64,000 nucleotides of DNA from Galerina marginata. Taxonomy: Eukaryota; Basidiomycota; Agaricomycetes; Agaricales; Galerinaceae. The position numbers and the translations under genes were made by a program. This document shows positions 10,636-21,285 of the stretch, one piece after another. Numbering within the stretch: position 1 is the first letter of the stretch; every line of letters starts with the position of its first letter. The notes beneath the pieces were generated by a model, which did no database searches, had not been told where the DNA came from, and was given only the letters and a program-made list of their open reading frames with translations. The stretch covers positions 1 through 64,000 of the forward strand of contig JAECYW010000041.1 of the NCBI GenBank assembly GCA_023014335.1, written 5' to 3'.

Positions 10636-12796
10636 TCAAACGCTCAACTCAACCTTCCCACTCCTCCCAATCGCATCCCTAACCTCCTCATCCTCCAACG
10701 CCGGCCGCACCCACTTCTCCAAAAACCCATCCACCTGCTGCGGCGCCCGCCCGATAAAGCTCGTCGGGTCCAACAGCGCCTCGAGGTCGTCTTTGATAGG
10801 GTCGAAGTAGGGGTCGGCGCGGATGCGCGGGATGAGGTCGTTTTCGAGGCCGAGGTGTTTGACTTGGTGGGCTGCTTCTTGGGAGAGGACCTGGATTAGG
10901 AGGATGAGATGATGGTGAATGGATGGATGCTTGTGGAACGAACAGAATAGAAAAAAGGAAAGACGACGCACCCTGATCTTCTCATGCGCCTCCTGCCTGT
11001 CCCCGCCCTTCTTGACGATAGCCATGATAACGTTCTCAGTCGCCATGAACGGCAGCTCCTGTGCGATCCGGCGCGCGATGACTTTAGGGTACACCACCAG
11101 CCCCTCTGAGATGTTCTGCAAAGTCGAGAGGACGATGTCGGCGGTTAGGAAAGCTTCAGGCAGCGTGATTCTGCGATTCGCACTAGTAAACAAAATCCAA
11201 TAGTCATAGTTAGACGACCTTCATCTTATTTAATGAAAGCCCTTTTGAGGGTAAACGTACCTATCATCCAAAGTCCGCTCGAACCACTGCACGCTGCTGG
11301 TCATGAGCGCGTTCTGGTGGAGCACCATCAGGTGCCTCGCGAGACTGCACACGCGCTCGGAGCGCATCGGGTTCCGCTTGTACGCCATAGCTGACGACCC
11401 GATCTGCGTCGACTCGAAGGGTTCTTCTATTTCCTACCAATACCAATTCCAAAAAAACGGGTTTGTAAGAAAAAAGCGGTCTTTTAAGAACAAGGATTAG
11501 AGGTAGACGGGAGATAGAGATAGATACCTTCAAGTTCGCGAGAAGCCGGATATCAGTAGCGATTTTATGCGCCGTCGCTCCTAACGACGCGAGGGGAGCC
11601 AGAACGTCCGCGTCGATTTTCCGCGAGTAAGTCTGCGAGGTGACGGGGTAGGCGTATTCGAATCCCGAGAGCTTGGTGACGAGCGCGTCGAGCTCTTCTA
11701 CCTGGGTGTCCGAGTCGATGGGGATGTCGATGTCGATGTCAGCTATGATATGAGGAGAGACTGGTTGGAATTGGAACGTTACCTTGTCGTGATCCCCATC
11801 GAAGAGAGCCAAGAAACTGGCTTGCGTCCCGGTGGTTCCTTTCACACCGCGGAAACCGATATCGTCTCGTACGCGTTTGAGGTTTCGGAGGTCCCATAGG
11901 AGTTCCTGCCAGCACAAATGACTCGGTCAGCACTTAGATGTGGTTGTGGAGAGCCCCAAAGTGTACCTGGATCCACAGAGTCGCTCTCTTCCCGACAGTC
12001 GTGAGCTGTGCGGGTTGGAAGTGGGTGAAGCCTAGAGTGGGGAGGTCGCGGTATTGGGCTGCGAATGCGGATAGGCGGGAGATGAGGATCCCGAGTGAGC
12101 GGATGAGGTATCCTAATCCTTCTCGGAGGAAGATAAGGTCGGCATTGCTATAAAACCAAAAATGATTTCTGTCAACAAATAGAACGGACATATAAATATG
12201 AGCAGAAAGCACGCACTCGGTAACATAGCAAGACGTAGCCCCCAAATGAATAATCCCAGCAGCAGCAGGCGCGACCTGCCCAAAGGTGTGCACATGCGCC
12301 ATCACATCGTGCCTCCTCTTCTTCTCCTCCACAGCTGCGATGTCGAACTGTTCTGGAGTCAAGTTCTGTGGTCGAGTCACGTCAGGGTCAGGGGCGGGGG
12401 CGGGAGCAGGGGCGGGGGGCAGGGGTGGGGGTCAGTCAGGGGTAACGAAGAGAGTGAGCGAGAGAAGCAGCAAAAAACGCACCAAGTTCCCCTTCATCTC
12501 CTCAATCGCCTCGTCAGAGATGGGCAGCCCGAGCTGCTTCTCCGCGATGGCGAGGTTGAGCCAGAGCGTTCGCCAGGTGAAGAAGCGTTTCTGTCAAATG
12601 CACATCAGAGATCAGCTGGTTCGAGACTTTTATGGGAGGGGGTGTACGGACCGCAGGTGAGAAGAGGTTCGCCATTTCTTTGCTTGCGTAGCGGCTGTGT
12701 GATCGTGTGTGTTATCAGTATCAGTATTTTGTACGGAGGGATGGACCGCTATGCGCACCTCGAGAGCGGTGTCTGATACGTCTCGAAAGCCTCCAT
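10636..12796 (-). CDS. ADE13: Adenylosuccinate lyase
   Basis: A purine biosynthesis enzyme of the fumarase/aspartase superfamily. It cleaves SAICAR to AICAR plus fumarate, and adenylosuccinate to AMP plus fumarate, as a cytosolic homotetramer. It starts at 12796 ([20 protein letters not shown]). Conserved blocks in order: [63 protein letters not shown], and the superfamily signature [15 protein letters not shown] (near 11390), which carries the mobile-loop catalytic serine. The C-terminus is [14 protein letters not shown], with the stop at 10636-10638. About eight short introns interrupt it; one near 12380-12440 is G-rich. Length and order match full-length orthologues, and no lesion was seen. 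Confidence 0.95.
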
Positions 12797-13723
12797 TTTT
12801 CGTTTTCGTTCAGTCGGTTCAAATCAAGAGTTCAATCAAGCGAAAGCTGGAAAAAAAGACAGCCTCCAATAAAATTGAGCATACAAGCAGCCAAGAACCG
12901 CAGTATTGCCTGACTTACAGGTAAGATAGCAGGCCTCAGAAGTAATAGTGATGGTGACGGGAGAGGAAAAGGCGGGACACAAAATTTCAGATTAATCTTA
13001 TCTTATCGGCCGCCGTTCCTTCATGATCAACTTTATGATTATGTATCGGGCGAAACCTCCGAAAACGAATTCGTTCCGGATTCCGGTGCCCTGCAAACTT
13101 GTTATCCCTGTTCGATTTTCCTCTATATTCGAGTTCCTTGCAGGCAGGTTCGGATCTTGCTCGTTTTCCCTTCCTTCCTTCCTGCTTTCCTTCCTTCCTT
13201 TATTTCCTTCGTCTCTTTCAAGTGCTCTTTGGGTTTAAAACTGAACATTGACCATCAAACGTCGAAGCGTGAAGAGATGGGGTTATATTACTCGTACAAC
13301 AAATCACAAGTAAGCTACAATGTAGATATAAAATTTAAACCGCTGAACAAAACGTTAACAGAATCTACGGGCAGATCGATATCGAACTGTCCCTCTAGAC
13401 TAAGTCTACAACCTCTTTAAATTTCCATTCCATTCCGTTTATCCACCACCAACAACCATGACAACGACCACATCGACCAGCCCCGACGCGACACGACTCC
13501 AATGTACAACAAAGATTACAAGTTTACAACCCATGGCCAAGGAGAATACATGAAAGGAGGATATGGATATGAATACAACATAAGAACCAGATGCCCACCT
13601 ACCTGCCTTTGCCCTCTGCCCTCTTTCCTCTGCCCTCTGCGCCCAACCTCCTCCACGTCACGCCTACAATCCTACCCCCTCCGACCCTCCGACCCTCCGA
13701 CCCTCCGACCCTCCTCAAAGGCC
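12797..13723. other. Intergenic region, convergent/promoter flank
   Basis: Holds the ADE13 5' region and the 3' flank of the low-complexity gene. It contains pyrimidine-rich runs (TTCC repeats near 13170-13205) and a small array of CCGACCCT units (about 13680-13712). An ATG near 13457 opens only a short ORF, and I find no gene I can support. Confidence 0.4.
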
Positions 13724-14810
13724 TCACGTAAACGACCCATGAATCAACGCGTCCCACGCGCTCTTCCCCTGCAGCGTCTGCAAAAACTTGGCCCGCGGCG
13801 TCCCCCGCCCATCCTCATTTGGGCTCGCACCATCGCCATCACTCGAGCTCGACACCGACACCGACACCGCGGCGTCCACGTTTCCCTCTTTGCTCGGGTG
13901 GAGCGGCCTGATTGAGGGTCGGATGGGTTTTATGCTAAGAGTGTCGTTGGTTTTTTCCGACACGGCGGGGTCGTGAGTGTTCTCGTGCTGTTGGATGGAC
14001 GTCATGGCTGGAGGTAGCGGCTCGAGATCTGGGACGTGTGGAAGCCCCCCAGCGGCGGTGTCGGAATTAGGTTGTGGAGACGGGTGGGAGGAGGGGTGAG
14101 AGGAACTCGGTGTGCTCTCCGACGGCGAATTCGAGGTTGAGGACTAGACGAAAACAGTAAGCACCGCTTCCTCTCTAAGCGTAAGGGAGATAGGCAACTC
14201 ACCGAACGACCCAGCCTGGACGGATGATGTGGGTGACTAAGATACGCATACGCATGGTGCGGGTGTAGATGCTCCGAAGAATTAGGCCCATGCCCATGAG
14301 CACCGAAATACGGCGAGCCCATCGGTGGCGTCCCGATCGGGGTATGCGAGCCCGACGCGGACATCGAGAAGGGCGCAGGTGCAGGGCTCGCGGTGCCGGA
14401 GGATGAGCGCGAGGTAGGAGTGATGGGCGGACGTTTCTTGGCATGACGAAAACGACAACAACGCGAGCGAGGAAAGAGGGGGGGGATATTCAGCGGTTCG
14501 TCCGTTTTACGTAGTGAGAGTAGGAGCAGAGACGCTTACGGGAGTGAGGATGCTGCCTAGCGCGAAACGCAGGGCTTCGCGGTGCTGTTGTTGGGCTTTG
14601 ACGGTCGCGAGGTGGTCTGAGGAGCCTGGGGTGCCGCCATAGGGTGGGATGGGCTGCAGAGGCTCGGAGGGGCGTCTTTGGACTTGGGTTGGCTGGATAT
14701 GAGGAATCGGTCAGCTTACTGCATGGAGAGTTTGGATAACGGTGGCGATGGTTTCAACGCTGGAACCACTGCGATCTGGGCGGTGCCTCGAAGAAAGGAA
14801 TGCTCACCAT
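13724..14810 (-). CDS. Conserved low-complexity Ser/Pro-rich protein, function unknown
   Basis: I do not recognise a catalytic family. The gene can be joined as four exons. ATG at 14808-14810 is followed directly by a GTGAGC donor, so exon 1 would hold only the Met codon. Next comes an exon encoding PTQVQRRPSEPLQPIPP through HREALRFALGSILTP, then one with KRPPITPTSRSSSGTASPA and a His/Tyr/Pro-rich segment (SEHLHPHHAYAYLSHPHH), then a Ser-rich exon ending GTPRAKFLQTLQGKSAWDALIHGSFT. The best-conserved-looking parts are the helical ALRFALGSIL segment and the C-terminal QTLQGKSAWDALIHGSF motif. It is probably a largely disordered regulatory protein. The one-codon first exon is uncertain; the real start could lie further upstream. 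Confidence 0.6.
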
Positions 14811-15848
14811 GAGAGAGGATGCGGTTCGAAAGCGAGGTTTACACTTTAGCGTTGATTTAGACCTATCCAGTCAGCGCCGGCGGCAAGTTCAAGTTGGCTG
14901 GTGCTTCGGGCTTTGGTGTGAAACGTCGTCGTCGCTTGGAGCTCTTAGTCTTACAGACAAGCTCCCGTTATCGACAAGAACGAAGAGGAAAGAGTCGTGG
15001 CAGGTAGGTAACAAGATAGCTGCAAGGTACCAGCGTGCCAGCAGCAAGGAGCAAGGAGCCAAAAGGCGGTGAATCTGAATCTGATGCAACAGGACTAAGT
15101 TAGTCAGGCGGGGAACAAACATGACAAATACCCCGCATTTTGTCCTGATTGGGATAGAGATAAGATCGATTAGATATTTTACCCCACGTTCTTGGCGGAA
15201 TAGGGCGGAATATCTGGATCTTCAACTCGATCGAGTGGGCTTTCTCAGTCAGTAGGAGTCAACGTGCTTGTCTCATGGGTTGATACGGGATAGTAGCTCC
15301 ATCTGTTACCCTCAATGACCCGACCGAGTCTTACCGAAGTCTACAAAAATATAAAACGCACGTTTATGTCTTGTCTATGGGCAAGTCGCTTGATAATAGC
15401 GGATACGCGTGTGGAAATACCCAGGGTCTTCCTGCGATGCCAAAGTTTCGCCGTCGCGGTTGCGAATTAAAGGCGAGGGTGCCGATCAAAGAATGCCTCG
15501 GGAAAGGTTCCGTGATTGGGTCCGTAGGACGCAAATCCGAGTCGCAGGTGAACATGCCTTGGCTCGGAGTCGAAGCATGATGTAATTCGAAGTATGGTGG
15601 GTGCGAGGAATAGAAGCGAATCGCAGGCCAGAAATAGCTCTCCTCCAGAGTAATAGTAATACATATTACAGACGACCAAGCGCGCCGAGGTTTTCGCGGC
15701 ATTGAAACCGCGTCAAGATTCAGAGTCAACGCATCCTGGGCCAACCTAGAAAATTGGCGCAGGAATTGACCGCGATATTAGCAGCAGTTGCGACCTTGAG
15801 GCAACATGAGTTAAATATTATTTAATGTAAAGCTTTACAACACCCATT
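14811..15848. other. Intergenic region without recognised gene
   Basis: Several open frames up to about 126 codons occur (for example 15364-15744 on the minus strand), but none shows a known motif, signal peptide or convincing splice context. I call nothing here. Confidence 0.4.
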
Positions 15849-15988
15849 GGGATTTTCTCGACCAGTATAGCACAGTGAGTACTCTAAATCGCTATCCCCT
15901 CGTGCTCCGCCCTCGAAGCCCTAGTCGTTCTCAGTCCCCGAATGGACAGATCTAGACGGGAGTAAATTCGTTGGCCAGAGTGACGTCG
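15849..15988 (+). repeat. Direct repeat flanking FunK1 block (left copy)
   Basis: Shares about 140 bases, imperfectly, with 19722-19866 in the same orientation. Shared anchors include TCGACCA-TATAGCACA, TCCGCCCTCGA, GAATGGA and AGTAAATTCG. The two copies bracket the 3.7-kb block carrying the frameshifted FunK1 gene and the TRK relic. Confidence 0.6.
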
Positions 15989-15989
15989 A

Positions 15990-16440
15990 CGACCGTACTG
16001 GTAGCCTGTAGACACAGCACTGCATACTCATAAAATAAAGAAAGTTGAAAGAAAGCAAACATTGCCTGCTCAGATGTACACTAGGACATCTTGAGGACAT
16101 CACGAGCGAGTTCTGATACAAAAGGTGGTCAAGAACGTTCAAGAACACAATTCGATTATCCAGGCAAAATGCAAGCAAAATGGGGACAAATTTTTCTTGC
16201 GGTTTGTGATATTGGTATGCAGGAAATCGGAAGCTTCTGAATCCCAGTAATTTGAAAAACACAACCACCATTGGGCAGATAGACGACTCAAAGATGTCAG
16301 TCAAATATTGGACTCTGGTGCCTTTAAATCGTTCGTTTATATTTAAGGCTGTATGGCAGGATTTCTTTGCCAGAGCTTGCCAGCATCATGGTGCGGAACC
16401 ACCTGCCTTCCATCTGCCCTCCTCTGCACCTACTAACACA
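15990..16440 (-). repeat. Segment duplicated (inverted) at about 43020-43490
   Basis: The reverse complement of this stretch is readily recognised at 43.0-43.5 kb: shared runs around AACATTCTTGA, ATCGAATTGTGTTC/ATCGAATCGGGTTC, and the coding-like AACGTTCGTTTATATTTAAGGC-type segment. In the 43-kb copy it lies next to the start of the membrane-protein gene; here that gene is missing and the TRK relic follows directly. Confidence 0.6.
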
Positions 16441-16442
16441 CT

Positions 16443-16625
16443 CAGGCGTTCCCCATGGGCCGATTGGGATCGACTCGTACGCCGGGAGGCCGATCTCTAG
16501 CTAGATTAAATGGGATGTGAGAATGAGCATTCAGTTTGTTGAGGATAAGATGGGGTTGGACGTACTTGTGACTCGAAATCCGACGCATTTGATACCGCTT
16601 CGAAAGAAGGGGTGTCAGATCTGGT
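16443..16625 (-). pseudogene. TRK transporter exon relic
   Basis: On the minus strand this matches the TRK exon starting with ATCGGCCTCCCGGCGTACGA (parent at about 36438) and part of the intron before it, including the AACAAACTGGAT-like text. It extends to an ATCTGACA-like sequence matching 36305-36310. It is too short to be functional and marks the ancestry of the block. Confidence 0.65.
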
Positions 16626-17022
16626 AATAACTGCCTACCTGACAGAGATTGGGCGAATTTGGTGTCTTTATGATGACGCGTAGTTACGAACGGTGGTGAT
16701 ACAGCGGGAAAAAAATCGAAAACAGATGCAATAAAATCTGAGACGACGACTGCCCCGCGCTGGTGAAACGAACATCGACGAACATGTTGTCGGCTGAGTA
16801 TGACCTTGATAATGGGGACCGAGGCGTGAATACCTTGAGCCGGACCCATAGATTGGCCAGACACGGACTCCCACTGATGTGGGTGTCGATAACGCGGTAC
16901 TTACAATGGGACGCGCGCGAACTTGGCGTGAGCCCATTGTTCGACGCGGTAACGTGACCTGTGTCCTGGCCCATCAAACACAGGAATGCCTCACTTCCCG
17001 TTTACTTTCCTTTTCAGTACAA

Positions 17023-17055
17023 CCGTATCGCAGGAGAATTGTGCCACTGTGGCCC
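17023..17055 (+). promoter_or_regulatory. Conserved FunK1 upstream box, copy A
   Basis: A 33-bp box, read toward the gene as CCGTATCGCAGGAGAATTGT followed by GCCACTGTGGCCC, ends 74 bases before the ATG. Its 3' half contains the odd palindrome GCCACTGTGGC. A TATATATAA box follows at 17065-17073. The same box precedes copies B, C and D at an almost fixed distance. Confidence 0.6.
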
Positions 17056-17128
17056 AGTTAGAATTATATATAATTTGAAGGCAAGTTGGCTTACCTCTCT
17101 TGATTTCGTTTGCATATTCGATTCGACC

Positions 17129-19521
17129 ATGGCTAATACGCAGCCGTCTACTTCTAGTCTACGGGATTTTACCCCCACCAGACCGCCACTTACTCCGCGC
17201 TCTCAAACCACCTTCGCAGAGTCCTCAGCCCCTAAGCCACCAGGACTTGCAGATAGGAAGTTCAATACCGAGCCTATCACACCGACTCGCAAGTCGGGTG
17301 CCACTCACCCCGCGCTGAAAACAAGCTCCACTCCGATCGTGAAGAAACTTGCCAGCAACATCGCACCGAAAAGGCGCTTGACACACGTCATAATGGATCC
17401 TGCATTGAAAGAGGAGTTGGAGATGAGCGAGCTATTCGATGTTTCCGGACTCGTCGAACACCTTTTTCCAGACAGTTCTCTTCCCATCCCTTGCTCCGAT
17501 TTATCTAACGCCATGATGGAAGCTCTCTACAACGCCGAGGAGAAACGATGGGAGGGCTGCCCTGATTTATCGCTTTACTCATCGACTGGCGAAGTAGAAG
17601 GGGGACTTGCCAGTTTCCTCAACACCTTCGCCCAAAACTTGGCCACCATATGCGTAGCGGAGAACGGTCCTCCACAACACCCTCCACGTATGTGGCGCAG
17701 TGGACAATGCAATGTTCCTTTACCGGGAGGGCTGGATGTTAAACGAAAGCCTGACCTCATCCTTACCGACAAGGAAGCCATCGCCAACTGGATTGAAACA
17801 ATGATCCATCTAGAGCTCAAGTCCGGCTTCGCGAATCCCGACGTTGCAGCAGCTTTCGCTCAGCTCGTCAACGGCGCGTATATCGTGTTTTCATCCCAAG
17901 CCGGTCGGCGTTACCACATCGGTGTTTCCTTCTGCCGTTACGACGTGCGGGTCTACGTCTTTGACCGAGCAGGCGTAGTTGGCTCGTTGCCTATCAACAT
18001 GCACGCCGACCCAGATACATTCGTTCGGCTGATGGCTGGTTTGATGTTCGCCGACGTTTCATGCCTTGGATACGATCCCACCATTATCCCTGGACCTAAC
18101 GGCCACCAGGTAATTACGGTCGACAACAAGGAGTACGAAATCATCGAAGTGATTTTCCTCGCCGATTCGATTCGCGGGAGAGGAACAACGTGTTGGCGTG
18201 TTCGCCGCGATGGGGTCGAATATGTTATCAAAGACCTCTGGGCTGACAGTTCTCGTGGCCATACCGAAGCCGAAATTCTGAAGCGAGCTCAAGGCATCGG
18301 GGGCGTGTCACAGATTGTCGCGGAAGAGATTGTTCAGGTGAATGGAGAGAGTGATACAACCGCCCGTGTCCGTGGGATCATCGACAGGACGAATTACTAC
18401 CGGGCTGGATGGCTCGACGATTTGGAGGTTCGCGTGCATCGTAGGATTGTCATGACGCCTTTTCGCGACCAAGAAAGAATTGATATCGGTCTTGATCGAC
18501 GCTATTAAAGGTACATTTCCCTTCGGCGCTTCTCAGTGAACGTATACTGACTACTTTTACGTAGCTCATGGTCATCTGGTTGAGAAACAAATCCTCCATC
18601 GAGATATCAGCCTCAACAACATCATGATCTATCAGCCTGCCGCTTCCGAATACCAGCAGGGATCGAACGTGGATGGCTGCAACGACAATGCAGGTGACGG
18701 TGGTATTTCTGCCAAGAAAGATGAGACTCCCCGGCGTAAAGGTCTGATCATTGACCTCGACTACGCGATATTTATGGAGGAGGAAGACAGAGAAGTTGCA
18801 ACTGGTCATAGGACAGTAAGTGTGACCTTTGTGATGCAGATCTCGCTTAACACTTACGCGCGTTCAAAGGGGACATTGCCTTTCATGGCGATAGAAACGT
18901 TATTGGGAAAGGAACACCTACCGCGGCACGATCTGGAGTCATTCTTCTATGTCCTTCTCTGGATATGTTGGAACTATGCCGGGCCATACAATGCCGAAAG
19001 ACAGAACATTAACCTATTGAAAAAACAAGCGAAAGCTTGGATCTGTGGTGACGACATGGACTTCTTCGAGATTGGCGTTGCCAAAAGTGGGCATATGGCG
19101 GGTCCTGCGTCTATGTTCGAAATAAACACTTTGAACTTGTTCGCGCCCTACTTCGAGGACCTCAAGGACTGCGTCGTGAAACCGCGAAAAACTCTTCCTG
19201 GGTGCTGGCTCCGAAGTATGCCATCAAGATATCATCGACATCCTCGAGGAGACGCGCAAAACCCTTCCCGATACAGAGGACTGGTCATGGGAGAATGACA
19301 AGGAAGGTTACGGACCTACCGCTGGCAAAAAGCGCAAGTTTGAAAACAACATGCCCACTATCGGGAAGGACCCGGAGGAGAATGAGGAGGCATCACGGCG
19401 ACGGACCACGAGGAAACGAGCGAAAACCTTGGCGGGTACGAAGCGCCCGACAACGCGTTTGCAAACGAAGCGCAACGAGGGGAAGGAATGTGCATCTCGC
19501 ATGCTTAAAACCACGACATAG
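17129..19521 (+). pseudogene. FunK1-type protein kinase, copy A, frameshifted
   Basis: Fungal-specific FunK1 kinase with the ancestral start MANTQPSTS at 17129. Exon 1 carries the family N-domain (LELKSGFANPD, RYDVRVYVFDRAG) and the beta-3 lysine segment YVIKDLW. Exon 2 (18565-18815) holds the catalytic loop LHRDISLNN and the metal-binding IDLDYA. Exon 3 (from 18870) holds GTLPFMAIETL and HDLESFFYVLLWICW. Two lesions are seen against copy B. About 20 bases are missing at about 18463 (the PFAVGLTHFAT region), which throws the rest of the gene out of frame with a stop at 18506-18508. About 2 bases are missing near 19183. Both disrupt the kinase domain and tail, so it is most likely a pseudogene, though recently disabled because the rest is well preserved. 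Confidence 0.85.
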
Positions 19522-19721
19522 TTGTCTGTAATGCCGCGTAGACTCGGAGTTACTCTAGAATTGTAATTAGTGTATATATATTGTAGTGTACTATATTTTC
19601 AACACGGTTCAGCCTCGTCAGTCAGCCTGTTTGTATCCTTCTTCTGTGCAGTGAGCGACGGGTCCATGAGGTGGCGTAGTCACTTCGGACCCTAGGTACA
19701 GATTTTTTTTCCGGCGCCCCC

Positions 19722-19866
19722 TGGCATTTTTTCGACCATTATAGCACATGGAGTCCTCTCAATCATTATCAAAACATGCTCTCCTCAATTCCGCCCTCGA
19801 TGTCAATGCCCCAGTCTTTCCTGAATGGAAAGACGGAAGTAAATTCGCCGAGTGACCTGACATCAT
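19722..19866 (+). repeat. Direct repeat flanking FunK1 block (right copy)
   Basis: Homologous to 15849-15988 (see there). It contains a short ORF 19748-19855 (35 codons, MESSQSLSKHALL...KFAE) directly upstream of the small gene at 19977. In the left copy the ATG of that ORF is not preserved. Whether it is translated cannot be judged. Confidence 0.55.
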
Positions 19867-19976
19867 GAGTCGCCCTCGCCCAACATCAATGTCTCATCGT
19901 ACGCCTTCCTTAGACTTCACTAACACTAACACCAAAACTACCACCAACCTAAACCTAAACCTACACACCGAAACCC

Positions 19977-20423
19977 ATGCCCCGCGTCAACGAAAGCGAC
20001 GAAGTTTTCAAAAAAGCAGAGCAGGTCGTCGGGCGTCCCAAAACCACCGATAAAAATATCAACGAGGAAGAGATGCTGCACCACCCTCCTGATACTGTGC
20101 GTTTTTGCGTTTCGCCTTTTGACATCGGTGTTATCTCCAGTCTTCAAGTTTCAGCCTTCTCTTCCGCCTTCTCTTCAGTCTTCTCTTCTATATTCTATAT
20201 ATATTGCGAAGCGTTGCTGACTCGGACATTACACCTACCTTTTTCTGCTTCTGCACAGAATAAAGACCCCATCATGAATCTGCATAGGGTGAAATACCCG
20301 AAGAAGAAAGAAAAGGTCGAAGATTCAGATGGGCCGCCGTCACGGATGGGCGAGCCGCGGCTCACTTCGACGGAGGAGTTGGCGGATCTGTCCCAGAATG
20401 ATTCGATCGTACCGGAGCGTTGA
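19977..20423 (+). CDS. Small conserved-looking protein, function unknown
   Basis: Two exons (19977-20096 and 20259-20423) joined by a good GTGCGT donor and a CTGCACAG acceptor give a 94-residue protein. It is charged (MPRVNESDEVFKKAEQV, VKYPKKKEKVEDSDGPPS) and ends LADLSQNDSIVPER. I see no signal peptide, membrane helix or known domain. The intron has a length divisible by three and no in-frame stop, so a longer read-through form is possible. The gene sits between the FunK1 block and the long-inverted-repeat element. Confidence 0.5.
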   Translation: MPRVNESDEVFKKAEQVVGRPKTTDKNINEEEMLHHPPDTVRFCVSPFDIGVISSLQVSAFSSAFSSVFSSIFYIYCEALLTRTLHLPFSASAQNKDPIMNLHRVKYPKKKEKVEDSDGPPSRMGEPRLTSTEELADLSQNDSIVPER

Positions 20424-20731
20424 ACGTTGAGGTTGAGGCTGGAGGAGGTTAGAGGTTAGACTAAGAGACCTCGTCGCAGACGGGTACTAGAAATCACTTG
20501 AGCTTATTTTTTTGTTGGGCTATGAACACGTATTTCGGGTATCTAAAAGCAGAAGTGTTATTAGAAGACAAAAATCATTTTGGATTTTGAACGACGTGGA
20601 TAGTCGTAAATTGAGAGTGTTGCCTGATTTTTCAACTACGTGAATTCCTACTCTCCTGGCCTGGTGGTATCCTCAATAAAATATTAATAACCTTTGAAGT
20701 TCTATTTCGTTGACATCAGCAGATTTACTTT
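20424..20731. other. 3' flank and target site of the inverted-repeat element
   Basis: AT-rich, no gene. The last six bases, TACTTT at 20726-20731, recur directly after the element at 23032-23037. Confidence 0.5.
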
Positions 20732-21285
20732 TATGGAACATATAGTGGGTCATAAATCAAACTCTGAAGTCCGAACAAAATGAGCCATTTTTGAGAGTGT
20801 AATTTCAGATTTGCTTTTTTTGAACGCGGTTTTTCGTATCAACTTTTTTGAACACGCTTTTTGAGATCAACTTTTTTTGAACACACTTTTTTTTGAACTA
20901 CTTTTCTTGAACACAAATTATGAAAGCAGGTTTTTTGCAAATTGCATTTTGAAATTGACTTAATTTAGCCCAGGATGGGGACTTCAAATTTCGAAGTTTT
21001 TTGCGCAGCCAATCATTGTCCAGTATTGGCATCTGGGTCGGGCAACGGTCGGAGTGCCTGATACTAGATTAGATTAGATTCAGTCAAGCACTGGGCAGTC
21101 AGGCGGCGTCAATTACTCACTGACAGCCTATCTGCCTTAGTTTGCGGACCGTCACCGTGCCTGCAATGCACCGAATCAAGCAGGTGAAGCTCACCGCTGA
21201 TATACCTACAGAGCGCTAGTGCCGTGCACAAAATACAACAGCTAAGCGACCGTAATGAGCGGCTCTGAGGTGCGATTCGGGGTTC
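20732..21285 (+). repeat. Left terminal inverted repeat
   Basis: Arm of 554 bases. It includes a subterminal array (about 20818-20940) of roughly 15-bp units of the form CTTTTTTGAACAC alternating with CTTTTTGAGATCAA-like variants. Confidence 0.85.

Noticed and set aside
15849..19866. Treating the FunK1 A block as an LTR retrotransposon because of its flanking direct repeats
   Set aside because: The repeats lack TG...CA ends, primer-binding site or polypurine tract, and the interior has no gag or pol.
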